Shown here: positions 48,528-59,190 of the stretch, one piece after another
Layout: every line of letters starts with the position of its first letter
Position numbering within the stretch: position 1 is the first letter of the stretch
NCBI RefSeq assembly: GCF_029227915.1
Contig: NC_079887.1
Span: 8,186,001 to 8,246,000 of the forward strand
Length of the DNA: 60,000 nt
Reading direction: 5' to 3'
Source of the DNA: Hydractinia symbiolongicarpus
Lineage: Eukaryota; Cnidaria; Hydrozoa; Anthoathecata; Hydractiniidae
Program-made: the position numbers and the translations under genes
The notes under the pieces: generated by a model
What the model was told of the DNA's origin: nothing
Database searches by the model: none
What the model saw: only the letters and a program-made list of their open reading frames with translations

Positions 48528-48858
48528 AAGGGCCTTCGAAAATTTTTTTCGGGCCCCGTTAGCGGAATATCGCCGCTAAGTGGGGGGGGGTCTGAAGTTT
48601 GAAATAAAAATCCACTAAGGATCGAGAAAATTTAAAAATTTGTTTGTGGCCTGAAAATTCTTCGTCGTTTGTGAGCATGATTCCTCTTGTCATTAATTCC
48701 AATAACTTTTATCTACAAAACACGGCCCTGAGCCTTCCAGGATTTATCCACATGTGTGTATTTCACGCACGGAAATCCGCTAAAAGAGGGGGGAGAGGGT
48801 CTGAATCTTAGCAGCGATATCCCACTAACGGGGCCTAATTTTTTTTCAAAGGCCCCTT
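48528..48858. mobile_element. 331-bp MITE with 45-bp inverted ends
   Basis: The left end reads AAGGGCCTTCGAAAATTTTT, then GGCCCCGTTAGCGGAATATCGC (48528-48574). The opposite strand of the right end (48814-48858) reads AAGGGGCCTTTGAAAAAAAA, then GGCCCCGTTAGTGGGATATCGC. The ends are imperfect but clearly paired. No target duplication could be fixed. A short G run (about 48582-48590) lies inside. Confidence 0.7.
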
Positions 48859-49680
48859 AATAAGCATTCCTTTTCTTGTTTGAATCTTTTAGGTTATTTA
48901 TGAAGTTATAGGTGTGGCCACTATGTACGGGCAACACATTAACCCCCCATTCCTACTCTTCCCTCTCACACATGATGGACATGTTGAAAACAACGTTACC
49001 TATGTGTATTTTTGTCCCCCATGACCTTTTTTATATGATATCCAAAGTACAACAAAAATATGTGGCTTTTTTCCCAAGGTAACTGAATGACCATTTCCTT
49101 ACGCACATACCTATACATGTGATAACGTTTAAACATAGCTAGCTAGCCCTGTAAAGCTAGGAGGTACTGCCAGTTGTGTTGTTATGTCACACGAATACTG
49201 ACGCCATTTTGAAATTTTTAGGAGTTCAGATTCGATCAATCGAGAAGGGGCCGAGTTTAAATAATTATACCCCGAAAATCACAGCTGCATGCAAAATTTA
49301 GTCTTCATTTATTTACCTTTTTTTATAAAAAAAATTATTTTAAAAACAACGGGGCTGAAAATGACTAAAAAATAAGAAAACAGCAAGAACAGTGACCTGC
49401 TGTCTCTTCACTGATTTTCTCTCTGTTTCTGAAAAAATCCCAAACGTATATATCAGACAGAAGATTTATTTAAAAGTTAAATTTTCGCAAAACCTATTTT
49501 GTGGGGAATTGTTCCAAAGCTTGTAAATACTTAAATTTTGGAACAGGAATATTCATATAATAACTGTATAATAAAAAAATCCTTTACCGTATAGGAAAGA
49601 GCAAAATTAAGAGCGATTTCAAGCTAAAACATTTTACAAAAGTTACCAAAAGTCTTCCCAGAGCATGCTTTATGCATGCG

Positions 49681-49688
49681 TTATAAAT
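49681..49688 (+). promoter_or_regulatory. Possible TATA box of candidate gene
   Basis: TTATAAAT lies 86 bp upstream of the candidate start codon at 49774. TATA-like strings are frequent in this AT-rich DNA, so support is weak. Confidence 0.2.
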
Positions 49689-49773
49689 ATCACGCGAAAA
49701 TTTTCTTTTTAAAAGTTAATTCGGGTTCAGCCTTTTTAAATATACTGTTTGAGTTCTTTATTCAAGCATCAAA

Positions 49774-49851
49774 ATGTCAGGGAACGACTTGTGTTCTCCG
49801 ACAGAAGGTACGATGCACACACGGAACGGTTTGAACCAACCAAATGGCCAG
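49774..49851 (+). CDS. Candidate first coding exon, 26 codons
   Basis: ATG in a good context (CAAAATG) opens 26 codons, beginning MSGNDLCSPTEGTMHTRNG. They end exactly at a consensus donor (CAG then GTATGT at 49852). The codon mix is less AT-biased than the surroundings. A TATA-like string lies 86 bp upstream. No downstream exon was found before the mobile-element cluster, so any partner exon may lie beyond it or the gene may be broken. I cannot name it. Confidence 0.4.
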
Positions 49852-50337
49852 GTATGTGCTAGGCAATCTGATGAACCCTGAAGTTGGATAAAACATTGTA
49901 AAAATATATAACTAACCCTTTTAACAATTACATTTTATTAACCCTATAAATGATGCTTCTTCCCTTTTAAATCCGCTCAAAAAATGCGTTTATATGTGAA
50001 CAATCAGGAATTAAACTTCGGGATAATTTAGTGTGGATACAGATTCAGAATGTCGTAAATAGGTAAAGATAAATTCTTATTTCAACGACGGAATATCTCT
50101 ATCTAGCACATAACCACAATGCTGCAAAATAAAAAAGCACCAAAAATCTTTAAAAATTAAAGTGCGATCAAAGGATAATTGGAGGTGCATTTGACTTTAC
50201 TTTTCAATGAATTCTTCAGAAATCTCGGGTGCAGTTGCAATAACAGCATCGCCTAGACTCTAAAGTAGTAGTTGTTACACCATCTGCTACCATTGAAAAA
50301 TCAGCTTTCAACATAGATCCAAAATGTCTTCTATTCC
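49852..50337. other. Spacer, nothing recognised
   Basis: AT-rich sequence, possibly the intron following the candidate first exon. No coding or repeat signature. Confidence 0.4.
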
Positions 50338-50550
50338 TTAAATGGATAAATCAGAGATATAAGCTTGTTGAACACCAGGAGTTATACCGGCCTTCCTGAA
50401 ACAGTTAACGATGATTTTTTTTGGTTGCGACTTCTCGAAAAAAAGCCGACATAGCAAACATACAACCCTTCCTTTGTAATGTTCTTTAAAGCTGCCGATG
50501 ACACATCTGTCCATTGAAGTATCAATGTTGTATTTGGTGACACAAGTCAC
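50338..50550 (-). pseudogene. pogo/Tigger-type transposase C-terminal remnant
   Basis: The minus-strand frame contains MDRCVIGSFKEHYKGRVV and IIVNCFRKAGIT. These match the end of the DDE nuclease and the NCFRKAG block of CENP-B/Tigger-like transposases. Everything upstream of this block is missing. It is a fragment. Confidence 0.7.
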
Positions 50551-50764
50551 ACAAGTTAAAATTTGGTTAAATTTGCAATTGAGGGGTAGGCTGCACAGTT
50601 GCCAATGATTTGCACATTTTTGCGATCATGTGCACAGTCGAGCAAAACAAAGCATGCTGTTTTCTTTGTTGGTAACCAAATTTCAAATTTCGTACGCTTT
50701 AGGTATATTTAAACTTTCATTTGTCGAATATGTTTTATTTTTGTTGCATTTGTTGTGTATATCA

Positions 50765-50935
50765 GCCCGCAGATACAAAAAGTTCGAGACAGAGGGAGAA
50801 AAGTCGCAAAGGACCATGATTTTTGTTTAAGATAGAGAGAAATTCGAGATAGAGATAGACAAATGAGTCAGGGCCGAGACTTTTGTTGGAGATAGGGAAA
50901 AGTCCGAGAAAAAGGGAATCCAATGTAGTTTCCAC
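50765..50935. repeat. TCTCGAAC-type repeats, probable Tigger flank
   Basis: Five or so imperfect copies of a GTTCGAGATAGAG-like unit (plus strand), about 30 bp apart. Tigger/pogo terminal regions commonly hold TCTCGAAC repeats, and a Tigger transposase tail lies next to it. This is consistent with an internally deleted element. Confidence 0.4.
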
Positions 50936-52020
50936 TTGATTCAAAAGTCAGTGCCATGTTTTGTTTCCGTTAAAAAGCTCGCGTAATCGGATGTAAAACC
51001 CTCTGGAAACATTACTCATACGACCATGTTTTTTTTCGATTACTCTCCTGTTGTGTTTCTCCTCATTTTCATATTTTAATGGTTGACCTGGTGACTCAAC
51101 GATTTGGTAAATTGGAGAGTAATCACATCATGTTCTTTTTGGATTTTGCCCAAAGTCTCCTCATCACCTCGAAGATCGATATTGCTTTTTAGAGCTCTTT
51201 GAAGCGTTGGTTCTTTAAACACATCTTTACACACCGATGACATGTGTCTCATATGTATGAAACTATCAATGTTTGCAGGAAAGTGCATAATTTACTAAAT
51301 ATTTAGCGTTATGAAGGTATTTTATTAGTAGACTTAGTGGCAATGCGGTTTTATCGAATGTCAAGACATATACGTTTCTGACGAAAAGCATCTCGTCCAG
51401 TTTTTCTCTCTTGTATTTGCTATTGTTTTTGTTATTGTGCTCATTTTGGTAATCATGTCATTAAGGTATGGCGGTACACTTCTCCGAGGTACATTATCGG
51501 TGAAAAATCCGCCGTCGGTAATTCAACAATTTTGATGATCTCTTCACGTTTTAGGCCGTTAAAACTTCTTCCTTTACATAGTGTTGGGATTATATTGTAT
51601 TTGATTGTAGCTTCAATTGGTTTTGCCAATTCACCTGCACTTGGATTTATAGTAACGTGTCGTTAAACTTTTAATTAGATCCGCCAGTAAAAACACAATA
51701 TGCTGATTGAGGGAAAAATCTTGCTATTCCCACATAAGAAAGATTTGGTGTACACATAAGAAAACAAATTCCTTTACGTATTCGTTTCTAAATTTAACAG
51801 CATGTTATGTTTATAATCTGTTAAATGCGCAGGCCCCGACAGCTGTACCTCATGAGGTGTTATTCCTGACAATGCACCACAGTATTGATCACTAATTTCT
51901 AGGTGTATACCATGTGAATTGTTTCCAGGAGGGACCAAAAGCTGCTCTAGAGTGCTCTAAGTTCCAATTTAAGTTATAGAAATCTCTAAAGCCCCAGTCC
52001 AAATAAACAATAGCCTTATG
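50936..52020. other. Spacer, nothing recognised
   Basis: No family signature on either strand. The minus-strand frame at 51076-51288 is open but unrecognised. Confidence 0.35.
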
Positions 52021-52100
52021 TGGGGATGCAACCCACGATCTTTTAGATGTGAGTCGAGCGCACTCTACAAACTTAACTACTGCTCCACTAACTAAGCTTT
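52021..52100 (-). repeat. tRNA-like SINE fragment
   Basis: The minus strand reads GCTTAGTTAGTGGAGCAG, then GTGCGCTCGACTCACATCT, then AAGATCGTGGGTTGCATCCC. This has the layout of a degenerate tRNA: a box A-like region, an anticodon-arm region and a box B-like GGGTTGCATCC. The acceptor ends do not pair and there is an extra insertion, so a tRNA-derived SINE head is more likely than a functional tRNA. Confidence 0.5.
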
Positions 52101-52814
52101 AAGACTGACTGATTTTGCAAATTTCAGATAACCATTTACTGTTACATTGTGCAGATGATTGTGCCACAAGGATAGAAAACCTTCTTTCTTGCAACTCCAT
52201 GTGTGCCTAACGTTAAATATAGGTCCACAAGCGTATGTTGCTAGCAAACTTTTAATTGCCAACTGTATCTAAACTGCAAAAGGTCCAAAATTTTTGCTTC
52301 ATGAGGATGTAACATTCTTTTTTTATTGTCATATTGAAGAAGAATTACTTTGTTTACCACTAGCATACTGCATTACAGTGAGCGGGATTGAATTGGGAGC
52401 CGCAAACGAACTCACTACTCTACGTACGGCGTTCCTTTATTGTGTTTCCAATCATATTGAGGCTTTCCTTTTATTATCAATATAATTTAATCTACGTTTA
52501 TTCATATTACCTTTGATTAAAGCGAGTATGTTAGAATATGCATAGTTTTTTCCTTTGCTCAAATTTTTATTTCTTCGATAATATGTTGTTATCAAGTGTG
52601 CGCAGTTTAAATTCAAGTTCGTCAAGAGAAATTTTCATACATCCCCTTTGGTTGGTTTTTGCACTCTTTGATCCAAAAATGTGGTTATGGAAATCGCAAT
52701 TCTGTTGTACTGTTTGATTTTTTCCATGGCATAGCGACACCATGTCCAGTTGCTGGCTGATTTTCCAACTTGTGCTTAAATCCAAAAAAATAAGGAAACA
52801 AATACGGTGTTAAA
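52101..52814. other. Spacer, nothing recognised
   Basis: AT-rich sequence between the SINE fragment and the short polymerase-like match. No coding or structural signature. Confidence 0.35.
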
Positions 52815-52852
52815 TCCATGGCCAAATTTATTACTAAAGATGACGTCTTCAG
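52815..52852 (+). repeat. Short match to the virus-like polymerase region
   Basis: A stretch of about 37 bp containing TCCATGGCCAAATTTATT and GATGACGTCTTCA matches 56601-56637 at all but a few positions. The latter is inside the family B polymerase pseudogene. This suggests a stray piece of a related element to the left of the LINE. Confidence 0.5.
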
Positions 52853-53226
52853 GCCATTAGTCGGTCATAATAAATATGTGATAATAATTTTTTATTTTCT
52901 ATGGTAAAAAATAGTATTTTTCTACCCCGTTTCTCTATTCTACTACTACTATCAGTGCTGTAACCACCAAGAGAGATAGAGAAATGTTCCTTCTGGCACA
53001 ATCGCATACGCGCAATGCCATGACGTAAGAGCAAGTCAAAACAATCCCTTAATAGTCACCAATCCAAGACCCATCCCATATTAATCTACATAAGACCTAG
53101 TATTCACTACAGATGACGTCATCAATGTAGAATAAGAGGTCCAATATTTTCTAGCACAATTCCCTAAAAATCAACGCGCACATAAGGGAAATTCCCCAAG
53201 GGAAATAACTGTGTTAGTCGAGCGGA

Positions 53227-55260
53227 ATGAAATCTTCTGAAAAAACAAAAAAATTCTATATAATAAAAAGAATGGAATCAAAAATGGTTAAACAATTACG
53301 ACGGGCAATTAAAACTGGAAAGCCAGAAGACGTATCCATCTACAAAAGACACCGAAACTACGTCACTAAACTTAACAAAGAAATTAAAACAGAATTTATG
53401 AATAAACTCCCCATTAAGAAAAATACAAAACCTTTTTGGGTGGTATGTAAACCTTATTTTTCAAATAAGCATGCAGCTGGAAACAGCAGCAATATTATTT
53501 TAATTGAACAAGGAAACATAATGACTAAATCAAATGATATTGCAAAAACATTTAATTGTTACTTTGGAAATATTGTAAGTTCTTTAAATTTATACAACTG
53601 GCCGGGTGAAAACTTTGAGGATGACCTTGACATAATAGATAACATAATTAACAAATTTAAATTTCATCCAAGCGTCCTGGCCATTAAACAAAATACAATA
53701 TTTAATGGAATCTTTACTTTTAAAAAAGTAACATTAGATGACATTAAAAGGACTATTAAAAACTTTCCTACAAACAAAGCTTCTAGTGGGGAAATTCCCG
53801 TTAAAATTCTTAAAGAAAGTGAGGGTGCTTTTAAACAACTACTCAATTGCATCAACAAATCGTTTGATAATAATGAATTCCCAGACATTTTGAAAGAGGC
53901 TGATGTATCACCTGTACATAAGAAAGGTGACACCACGGATAAAAAAAATTACCGACCTATAAGTGTTTTACCATTACTATCTAAGGTATTCGAAAAATTA
54001 ATCTATGAACAACTTAATACGTACATACAACAGTATTTACACAAATTACTATGCGGATTCAGGAAATCACATTCAACTCAACACGCTTTATACAGATTAA
54101 TTCAAGCATGGCAAAAAGAACTTGACAATGGTGGTTTTGTAGGGTCAGTACTAATGGACTTTTCTAAAGCTTATGACTGCCTATCACACGATCTCCTGAT
54201 TGCAAAGCTTGCTGCTTACGGTATCCGCACAAATAGTCTAAAATTACTTTTAAATTATCTCACGTCCCGTAAACAAAGAGTTAAAATAGGCTCATCATTT
54301 AGTGAATGGCTTGAGATTATTTGTGGTGTCCCCCAAGGTTCCATTTTAGGACCACTCCTATTTAACATCTTTATTAATGACTTGTTTTTTGTTATTGTAG
54401 AATCAGAGGTATGTAATTTTGTCGACGACAATACATTGTATGCATGTGGTTTGAAGTTGGCTACTGTACTAAATTCATTAACTGTTGATACACAAAATAT
54501 GCTACATTGGTTTAAAATCAACTCACTAAAAGCCAACCCAACCAAATTTCAATTTATAATACTAGGTAAAAAAACAAGAGATAAAATCACTCTACCACTT
54601 GAATCAGTTACTTTAAATGAGTCTGACCACGTTACACTCCTAGGTATTCAAATTGACAATAAATTAAACTTCAATCAACATATAAACAACTTGTACTCGA
54701 AGGCAAATTTTAAACTTCATGCATTACGAAGACTACGACCTTATTTATCGCAACCCAAAGCAAAAATACTCAGCTCAAGCTTTATACAGAGTCAATTTAA
54801 CTATGCACCCCTTATTTGGATGTTCTGCAGTAAAACTGCATATAGTAAAATAGAGCGAGTACATTATAAAACATTGAAGGTTGTATACGATATAGTGAAA
54901 GCTGACTATATTGACATTTTAGAAAAATACAAGGACAAATCCATCCACCAACGCCACTTAAAAACTTTAGCAATAGAGGTGTTTAAAAGCATTAAGAATC
55001 TGAACCTTGAATTCATGTGGTGCCTATTTAGTTTTAACACATACCAATGTGAGCATAACCTCCGGAGAGGCCCTTCCTTGACTTTACCTAAAGCTAAAAC
55101 CACTACCTATGGTACAAATTCCATCTTGTATCAAAGTTGTTGGATATGGAATAATCTTCCCCGTGAAATTAAAAATAGTTCAACCATTGAAGAGTTCACG
55201 GTTAAATTAGCCTGCCAGGATTCTATTTTATGTAATTGTAAAATATGTAAAAAAAATTGA
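53227..55260 (+). CDS. LINE reverse transcriptase, intact 677-codon ORF
   Basis: An uninterrupted frame from ATG 53227 to TGA. A linker with KPFWVVCKPYF (about residues 68-79) precedes the reverse transcriptase (about 205-460): HKKGDTTDKKNYRPISVLP, FRKSHSTQHAL, VLMDFSKAYDCLSHDLL, GVPQGSILGPLLFNIFINDL and the catalytic FVDD (Asp400-Asp401 at 54424-54429). The usual family form is FADD. The C-terminal part has NYAPLIWMFC and NLRRGPSLTLP, as in CR1/jockey-group LINEs. The N-terminal endonuclease is absent, so the copy is 5'-truncated, yet its remaining ORF has no stop. It would copy RNA to DNA at the target site. It lies directly left of the virus-like polymerase and may interrupt that element. 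Confidence 0.88.
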   Translation: MKSSEKTKKFYIIKRMESKMVKQLRRAIKTGKPEDVSIYKRHRNYVTKLNKEIKTEFMNKLPIKKNTKPFWVVCKPYFSNKHAAGNSSNIILIEQGNIMTKSNDIAKTFNCYFGNIVSSLNLYNWPGENFEDDLDIIDNIINKFKFHPSVLAIKQNTIFNGIFTFKKVTLDDIKRTIKNFPTNKASSGEIPVKILKESEGAFKQLLNCINKSFDNNEFPDILKEADVSPVHKKGDTTDKKNYRPISVLPLLSKVFEKLIYEQLNTYIQQYLHKLLCGFRKSHSTQHALYRLIQAWQKELDNGGFVGSVLMDFSKAYDCLSHDLLIAKLAAYGIRTNSLKLLLNYLTSRKQRVKIGSSFSEWLEIICGVPQGSILGPLLFNIFINDLFFVIVESEVCNFVDDNTLYACGLKLATVLNSLTVDTQNMLHWFKINSLKANPTKFQFIILGKKTRDKITLPLESVTLNESDHVTLLGIQIDNKLNFNQHINNLYSKANFKLHALRRLRPYLSQPKAKILSSSFIQSQFNYAPLIWMFCSKTAYSKIERVHYKTLKVVYDIVKADYIDILEKYKDKSIHQRHLKTLAIEVFKSIKNLNLEFMWCLFSFNTYQCEHNLRRGPSLTLPKAKTTTYGTNSILYQSCWIWNNLPREIKNSSTIEEFTVKLACQDSILCNCKICKKN

Positions 55261-55442
55261 TGAAAAAAAAAGAGTGTAAAATATGAATTGTAAACTTTAA
55301 TTTATCTTTGCCCAGAATGTTATTTTTCATTATCATTATTATTATTATTATTATTTGTTACGTTAGTTGGTTTTTATTAGCGAACGCTATCTTGTAAATT
55401 TGACCAACGTTAAATAAAGAAACATACATACATACATATATA
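55261..55442 (+). mobile_element. LINE 3' tail
   Basis: The sequence after the RT stop holds an ATT run (about 55335-55355), an AATAAA (about 55416), and a terminal CATA repeat (about 55424-55440). These are typical of a LINE 3' end. Coding similarity to the viral-type polymerase begins shortly afterwards. Confidence 0.65.
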
Positions 55443-55499
55443 CTACGTAAAGCTGAATTGGTTTCCTTTTTGGACGTAACACAGAGGCCACCCAGACGG

Positions 55500-58360
55500 A
55501 CAACGCCGGAGGTCATGGATATTTTAGAGAAACAGGAAATGTCGAAAAACGCCCGATTGTTAAGAACAAGATGCCGGGATGGTACAACTAGCTAGTTGAC
55601 GCTGTCCTCAAACCTATAAAGGAGGGGGTTAAGGGGACCTATGCAGCATTCAAACGCATGGTTATGGGACTCTATGGCAGGGCAGCCAACTCAAGACACA
55701 CAAAGCATACAACACCTCCCATACATACTCCCGATCATACTATACAGGCTATGTCATCTATACCCCAAAAACATGCTACATAGTTTCCCATACCTGAACA
55801 ACCTCCACAAAATCAACACGGGGATACCAAGACTAAAAAGCTGAACAAGCACGTACCGTCCGGCTGGTGCACGTATAGTACCTTTGCCTATGGGAATGTA
55901 CCAGATCCCCTAACAATATACAGGGCCGAGGACCGCGTAACCCGCTTTGTCAACCATCTGGAGGATGAGGTGAAGCGTCTATATAATACCCACAGCAGGA
56001 CATGAAGCCTCTAACAGAGATTCTAAAAGGGGAGCACAACGAGGCATCTAAATGCCATATATGTTTGAAACCCTTCGATGACAACAAGAATAACCGTCAG
56101 GGACCATTGTCACTACATCGGGCTATATAGGGGTGCGGCGCATAACAGCTGCAATTTGAAGTATAAGATACCAAGCCACATGCCAGTGATATTCCATAAC
56201 TTATCGGGATATATGCCCATCTCTTCATACAGGAATTGGGTGAGAAGTACGACACCCAGGACATTGGGTGCATCGTCGAGAACACTGAGAAGTACATCTC
56301 TTTCAATGTCAAAATCAAGGTACCCTTTGGAGGTATGGGTATGGTGATGGCGAGACATACAAGACCATAGAGATACAGTTTATCGATAGTTGTCGATTCA
56401 TGGTCTCAAGCCTGGATAAGTTGGCAAGCAACCTCATTGGAACAAACGCCGCAGGTATGAAATGTCAACAGTGTGCAAATACCTGTCTTGAATTCCAGAG
56501 TATAGACGCTGAATACATGGCAAAGTTTTGGTGTAAAACTTGTGAATCCACGAGTACCACAAAGCAGCTTCATAAGGACCAGGTAAAGGCAAACGTACCA
56601 TCCATGGCCAAATTTATTGATAAAAATGACGTCTTCATGCTGATGCTGAGAAAGGGCGTGTACGAGTACATGGATGGATGGCTGCGATTCGAGAAGCTAG
56701 AACTACCTCCCAACAAGGCATTCTATAGCAAGCTCAATATGAAGGATATCAGCGAAAGGGATTATACCTATGCAAAAAAGGTATGGGGTTTCGTTACCCC
56801 GAAGGGTGATAACGTGGGGGACTACCATGACATCTACCTGACCATAGACGTCCTGCTATTAGCCAACGTCTTCGAGACATTTCGGGCGTCTGCTTGGACA
56901 ACTACAGCCTTGATCCTGCCCATTTCTACTCCACACCCGGCCTGGCGTGGAAGGCAGCCCTGAAATTTACAGGTGTAAGGTTAGAGCTTCTCACTGATCC
57001 CGACATGCTCTTGATGTTCGAGAAGGGTATAAGAGGAGGTATAACCCAGGCCGCACACCGATATGCCAAAGCCAATAACAAGTATATGGGAGATCAGTAT
57101 AAGCCCATTGAGGAGTCCTCCTACCTCCAATATCTGGATGAAAACAATCTATGCGGCTGGGCGATGCGTCAAGACCTACCAACAGATGGCTTTAAATGGG
57201 TATCGAACGTCACGGCATTTACTGAAAGGCGGATCGAGTAGCTCGTTGAAGGGAACAAACATGGGTACATCCTGGAGGCAGATATCGATTACCCAAAGAA
57301 GCTACACGACAAGCATAATAAGCTGCCATTCCTACCCGAACGCAAGACGGTCCATAGGGTTGAGAAACTGGTACCTAATTTGGAAAACAAACGTGGATAT
57401 GTGGTGCATATCAGGGCATTAAATGAGGCTATAAAACATGGGCTTAAATTGAAGGGGATAAGTAGGTGGATCCGATTCAATCAAAAGGCATGGTTAAAGG
57501 GATATATCGATCACAATACGAGGCTGAGAACAGCTGCGAAAAACGAGTTTGAAAAGGACTTCTACAAACTTATGAATTTAAGTGTATTTGGCAAGACGAT
57601 GAAAAATATTAGAAACCACCGCAATATCCAGCTAGTCACCAATGAGGACAAGTACATGAAACTCGTAATGAAACCAAATTTCAAGAGTGGTAGCAGGTTC
57701 AGTTTTTTACTAGGTGTAGAGATCGGCAAGACTGAGGTGAAGATGAGCAAGCCGGTGTATATAGGACAGGCCATCCTGGATATGACGAAGTTAGTCATGT
57801 ACGAGTTCCACTACGGCTATATGCAGCCCAAATACGGCAGCAAGCTGCGGATCTGCTATATGGACATGGACTCGTTCGTATACCATATACAAACCCACGA
57901 CTTTTATGAGGATATTGCAAACGATGTTGATGCACGCTTTGATGCAAGTACCTATGTTCTCACTGATGGAAGGCCTCTCCTAATAGGGAAAAACAATTAG
58001 GTGGTAGGCCTGATGAAGGACGAGCTGGGTGGTAAAATAATGACTGAATTCATCACCCTCAGGGCTAAGCTATATGCGTACAAGAGCCTTACCAAGGAAG
58101 GCGGTGATCGAAAAGCGAGGGACGTAAAGAGGTGTGTCACCAAGAAGTCAATAACCTTCGATGACTATCAAAGATGTCTGGAAGAGGGCGTTGATATCTA
58201 CAAAAGACAAGTGCTAGTCCAAAACAAGGGCCATAAGGTATATACCCAAGAAGTATTGAAGTTGGCACTAAACAAAGCACACGATAAGCGGGTTGTGCAA
58301 CCAGATCAAATTACGACGCTTGCAAGAGGCCATTACCGCCTAGTGCCTAATAAGGAATAA
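55500..58360 (+). pseudogene. Protein-primed-type family B DNA polymerase, broken
   Basis: The pieces lie in the order expected for the viral/Polinton DNA_pol_B_2 family. A Cys/His block (CHICLKPF near 56055, then DHCHYIGLYRGAAHNSCN near 56100-56155) resembles an endonuclease VII-type zinc fold. Next come the exonuclease region with DYHDIYLTIDVLLLANVFE (about 56820-56880) and a motif A-type YLDENNLCGWAM (about 57130-57165). Then follow a motif B-type NLSVFGKTMKN (about 57575-57610) and motif C YMDMDS (57857-57874). Breaks seen: an in-frame TAG near 55591, shifts near 56000-56080, 56215, 56340 and 56890, and TAG at 57239-57241 and 57998-58000. The final segment ends at TAA (58358-58360). The enzyme would have replicated the element's linear genome; this copy is inactive. 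Confidence 0.82.
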
Positions 58361-58417
58361 ATTGGAAGCGTGTTTGACCCATACTATTAGCCATCAAGGT
58401 TGATAAAATAAAAAAGA

Positions 58418-58678
58418 ATGCCTTTAGAAAATGATTGCGAGCGATTCTTTTGCGTTGGCGACTGCGGACACAGGGGGAGTTGGATTGAACCAATGGAGGT
58501 GAAAAATATACCATATCGGTGGACTTTCGGATCGATAGAACCCAAGCTTCCAAGGATCCCTAAACACAAAAAGCCCTCCGAGTTTCAAACAACAACAATA
58601 AAAAACCCGGAGAGTTCTTCCGTATATAGCCATACTTCTACCGTATGCCATGATTGCTCACATACTTTTTCGTTATAA
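58418..58678 (+). CDS. Small Cys-rich ORF of virus-like cluster
   Basis: An 86-codon ORF starts 57 bp after the polymerase stop. It contains two paired-Cys blocks, FFCVGDCGH near residues 10-18 and VCHDCSH near 77-83. It could therefore bind zinc, possibly as a ribbon. Its end overlaps the start of the next ORF by about 29 nt, as in compact viral genomes. The family is not recognised. Confidence 0.5.
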   Translation: MPLENDCERFFCVGDCGHRGSWIEPMEVKNIPYRWTFGSIEPKLPRIPKHKKPSEFQTTTIKNPESSSVYSHTSTVCHDCSHTFSL

Positions 58679-59185
58679 GCGACTGCTAATAAAGATAAGC
58701 AATGTTGCACAAGTATTCGACAATGCCTCCGCAGAATATGAAAATATTGAGAAACCTATCGATAAACGCCAACTTTTAAAAGAGGCTTTACGTAAAGGTA
58801 AGGGGCATCTCCTGTCCAAAAAATGCACGGAAGGCTTTGTCGACAAGGCCCCTGACGAGGCTATCGACAAGGTACATACAGAGTATGTGCAGCGGGAACT
58901 TCAGGAGAAGGGAGAAAAGATCGCAAAAGCACTGTCAACCGATGCTATAAGCCTATATGCCAGCATGATAGGGAATTTTGTGGATATAGACAGGTTGAGG
59001 AGCTAAGGAGAGATATTGAGGATGACCCTATTATTAAAGACTCCTTCGCGAACTTGGGAATACTGGTCTACTGTACATTCGGCAAGTATCTTGCGCCTAT
59101 TTTATTTGCTGGGCATACGGCCCGACATATGAGCAAAAAGAAGGATGCGGAGAAGGAGGCGGATACGGCAGAGACGGCACCATAA
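58650..59185 (+). pseudogene. Conserved-looking ORF of virus-like cluster, frameshifted
   Basis: The first frame (58650-59006) is a charged, probably helical protein. It ends in a frameshift near 58990-59000. The other frame then continues smoothly (EELRRDIEDDPIIKDSFANL, then a hydrophobic YCTFGKYLAPILFAGHTARH) to TAA at 59183-59185. Total about 178 codons. The segment DPIIKD..ANLG followed by CTFG..LAP is one I associate with unnamed proteins in cnidarian Polinton-like elements. Function unknown. The next ORF starts 5 nt later. Confidence 0.5.
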
Positions 59186-59190
59186 GATAA

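Noticed and set aside
48524-48862. TAAG target duplication of the MITE at 48528
   Set aside because: A TAAG match exists only if the two ends are given unequal lengths, so I left the duplication undefined.
52021-52100. Functional tRNA gene on the minus strand
   Set aside because: Box-like sequences are present, but the arms do not pair and there is an insertion; a SINE head explains it better.
57239-58000. TAG reassigned or read through in the polymerase
   Set aside because: Two in-frame TAG codons in otherwise conserved stretches first looked suggestive, but frameshifts near 56000-56900 and another TAG near 55591 show ordinary decay.
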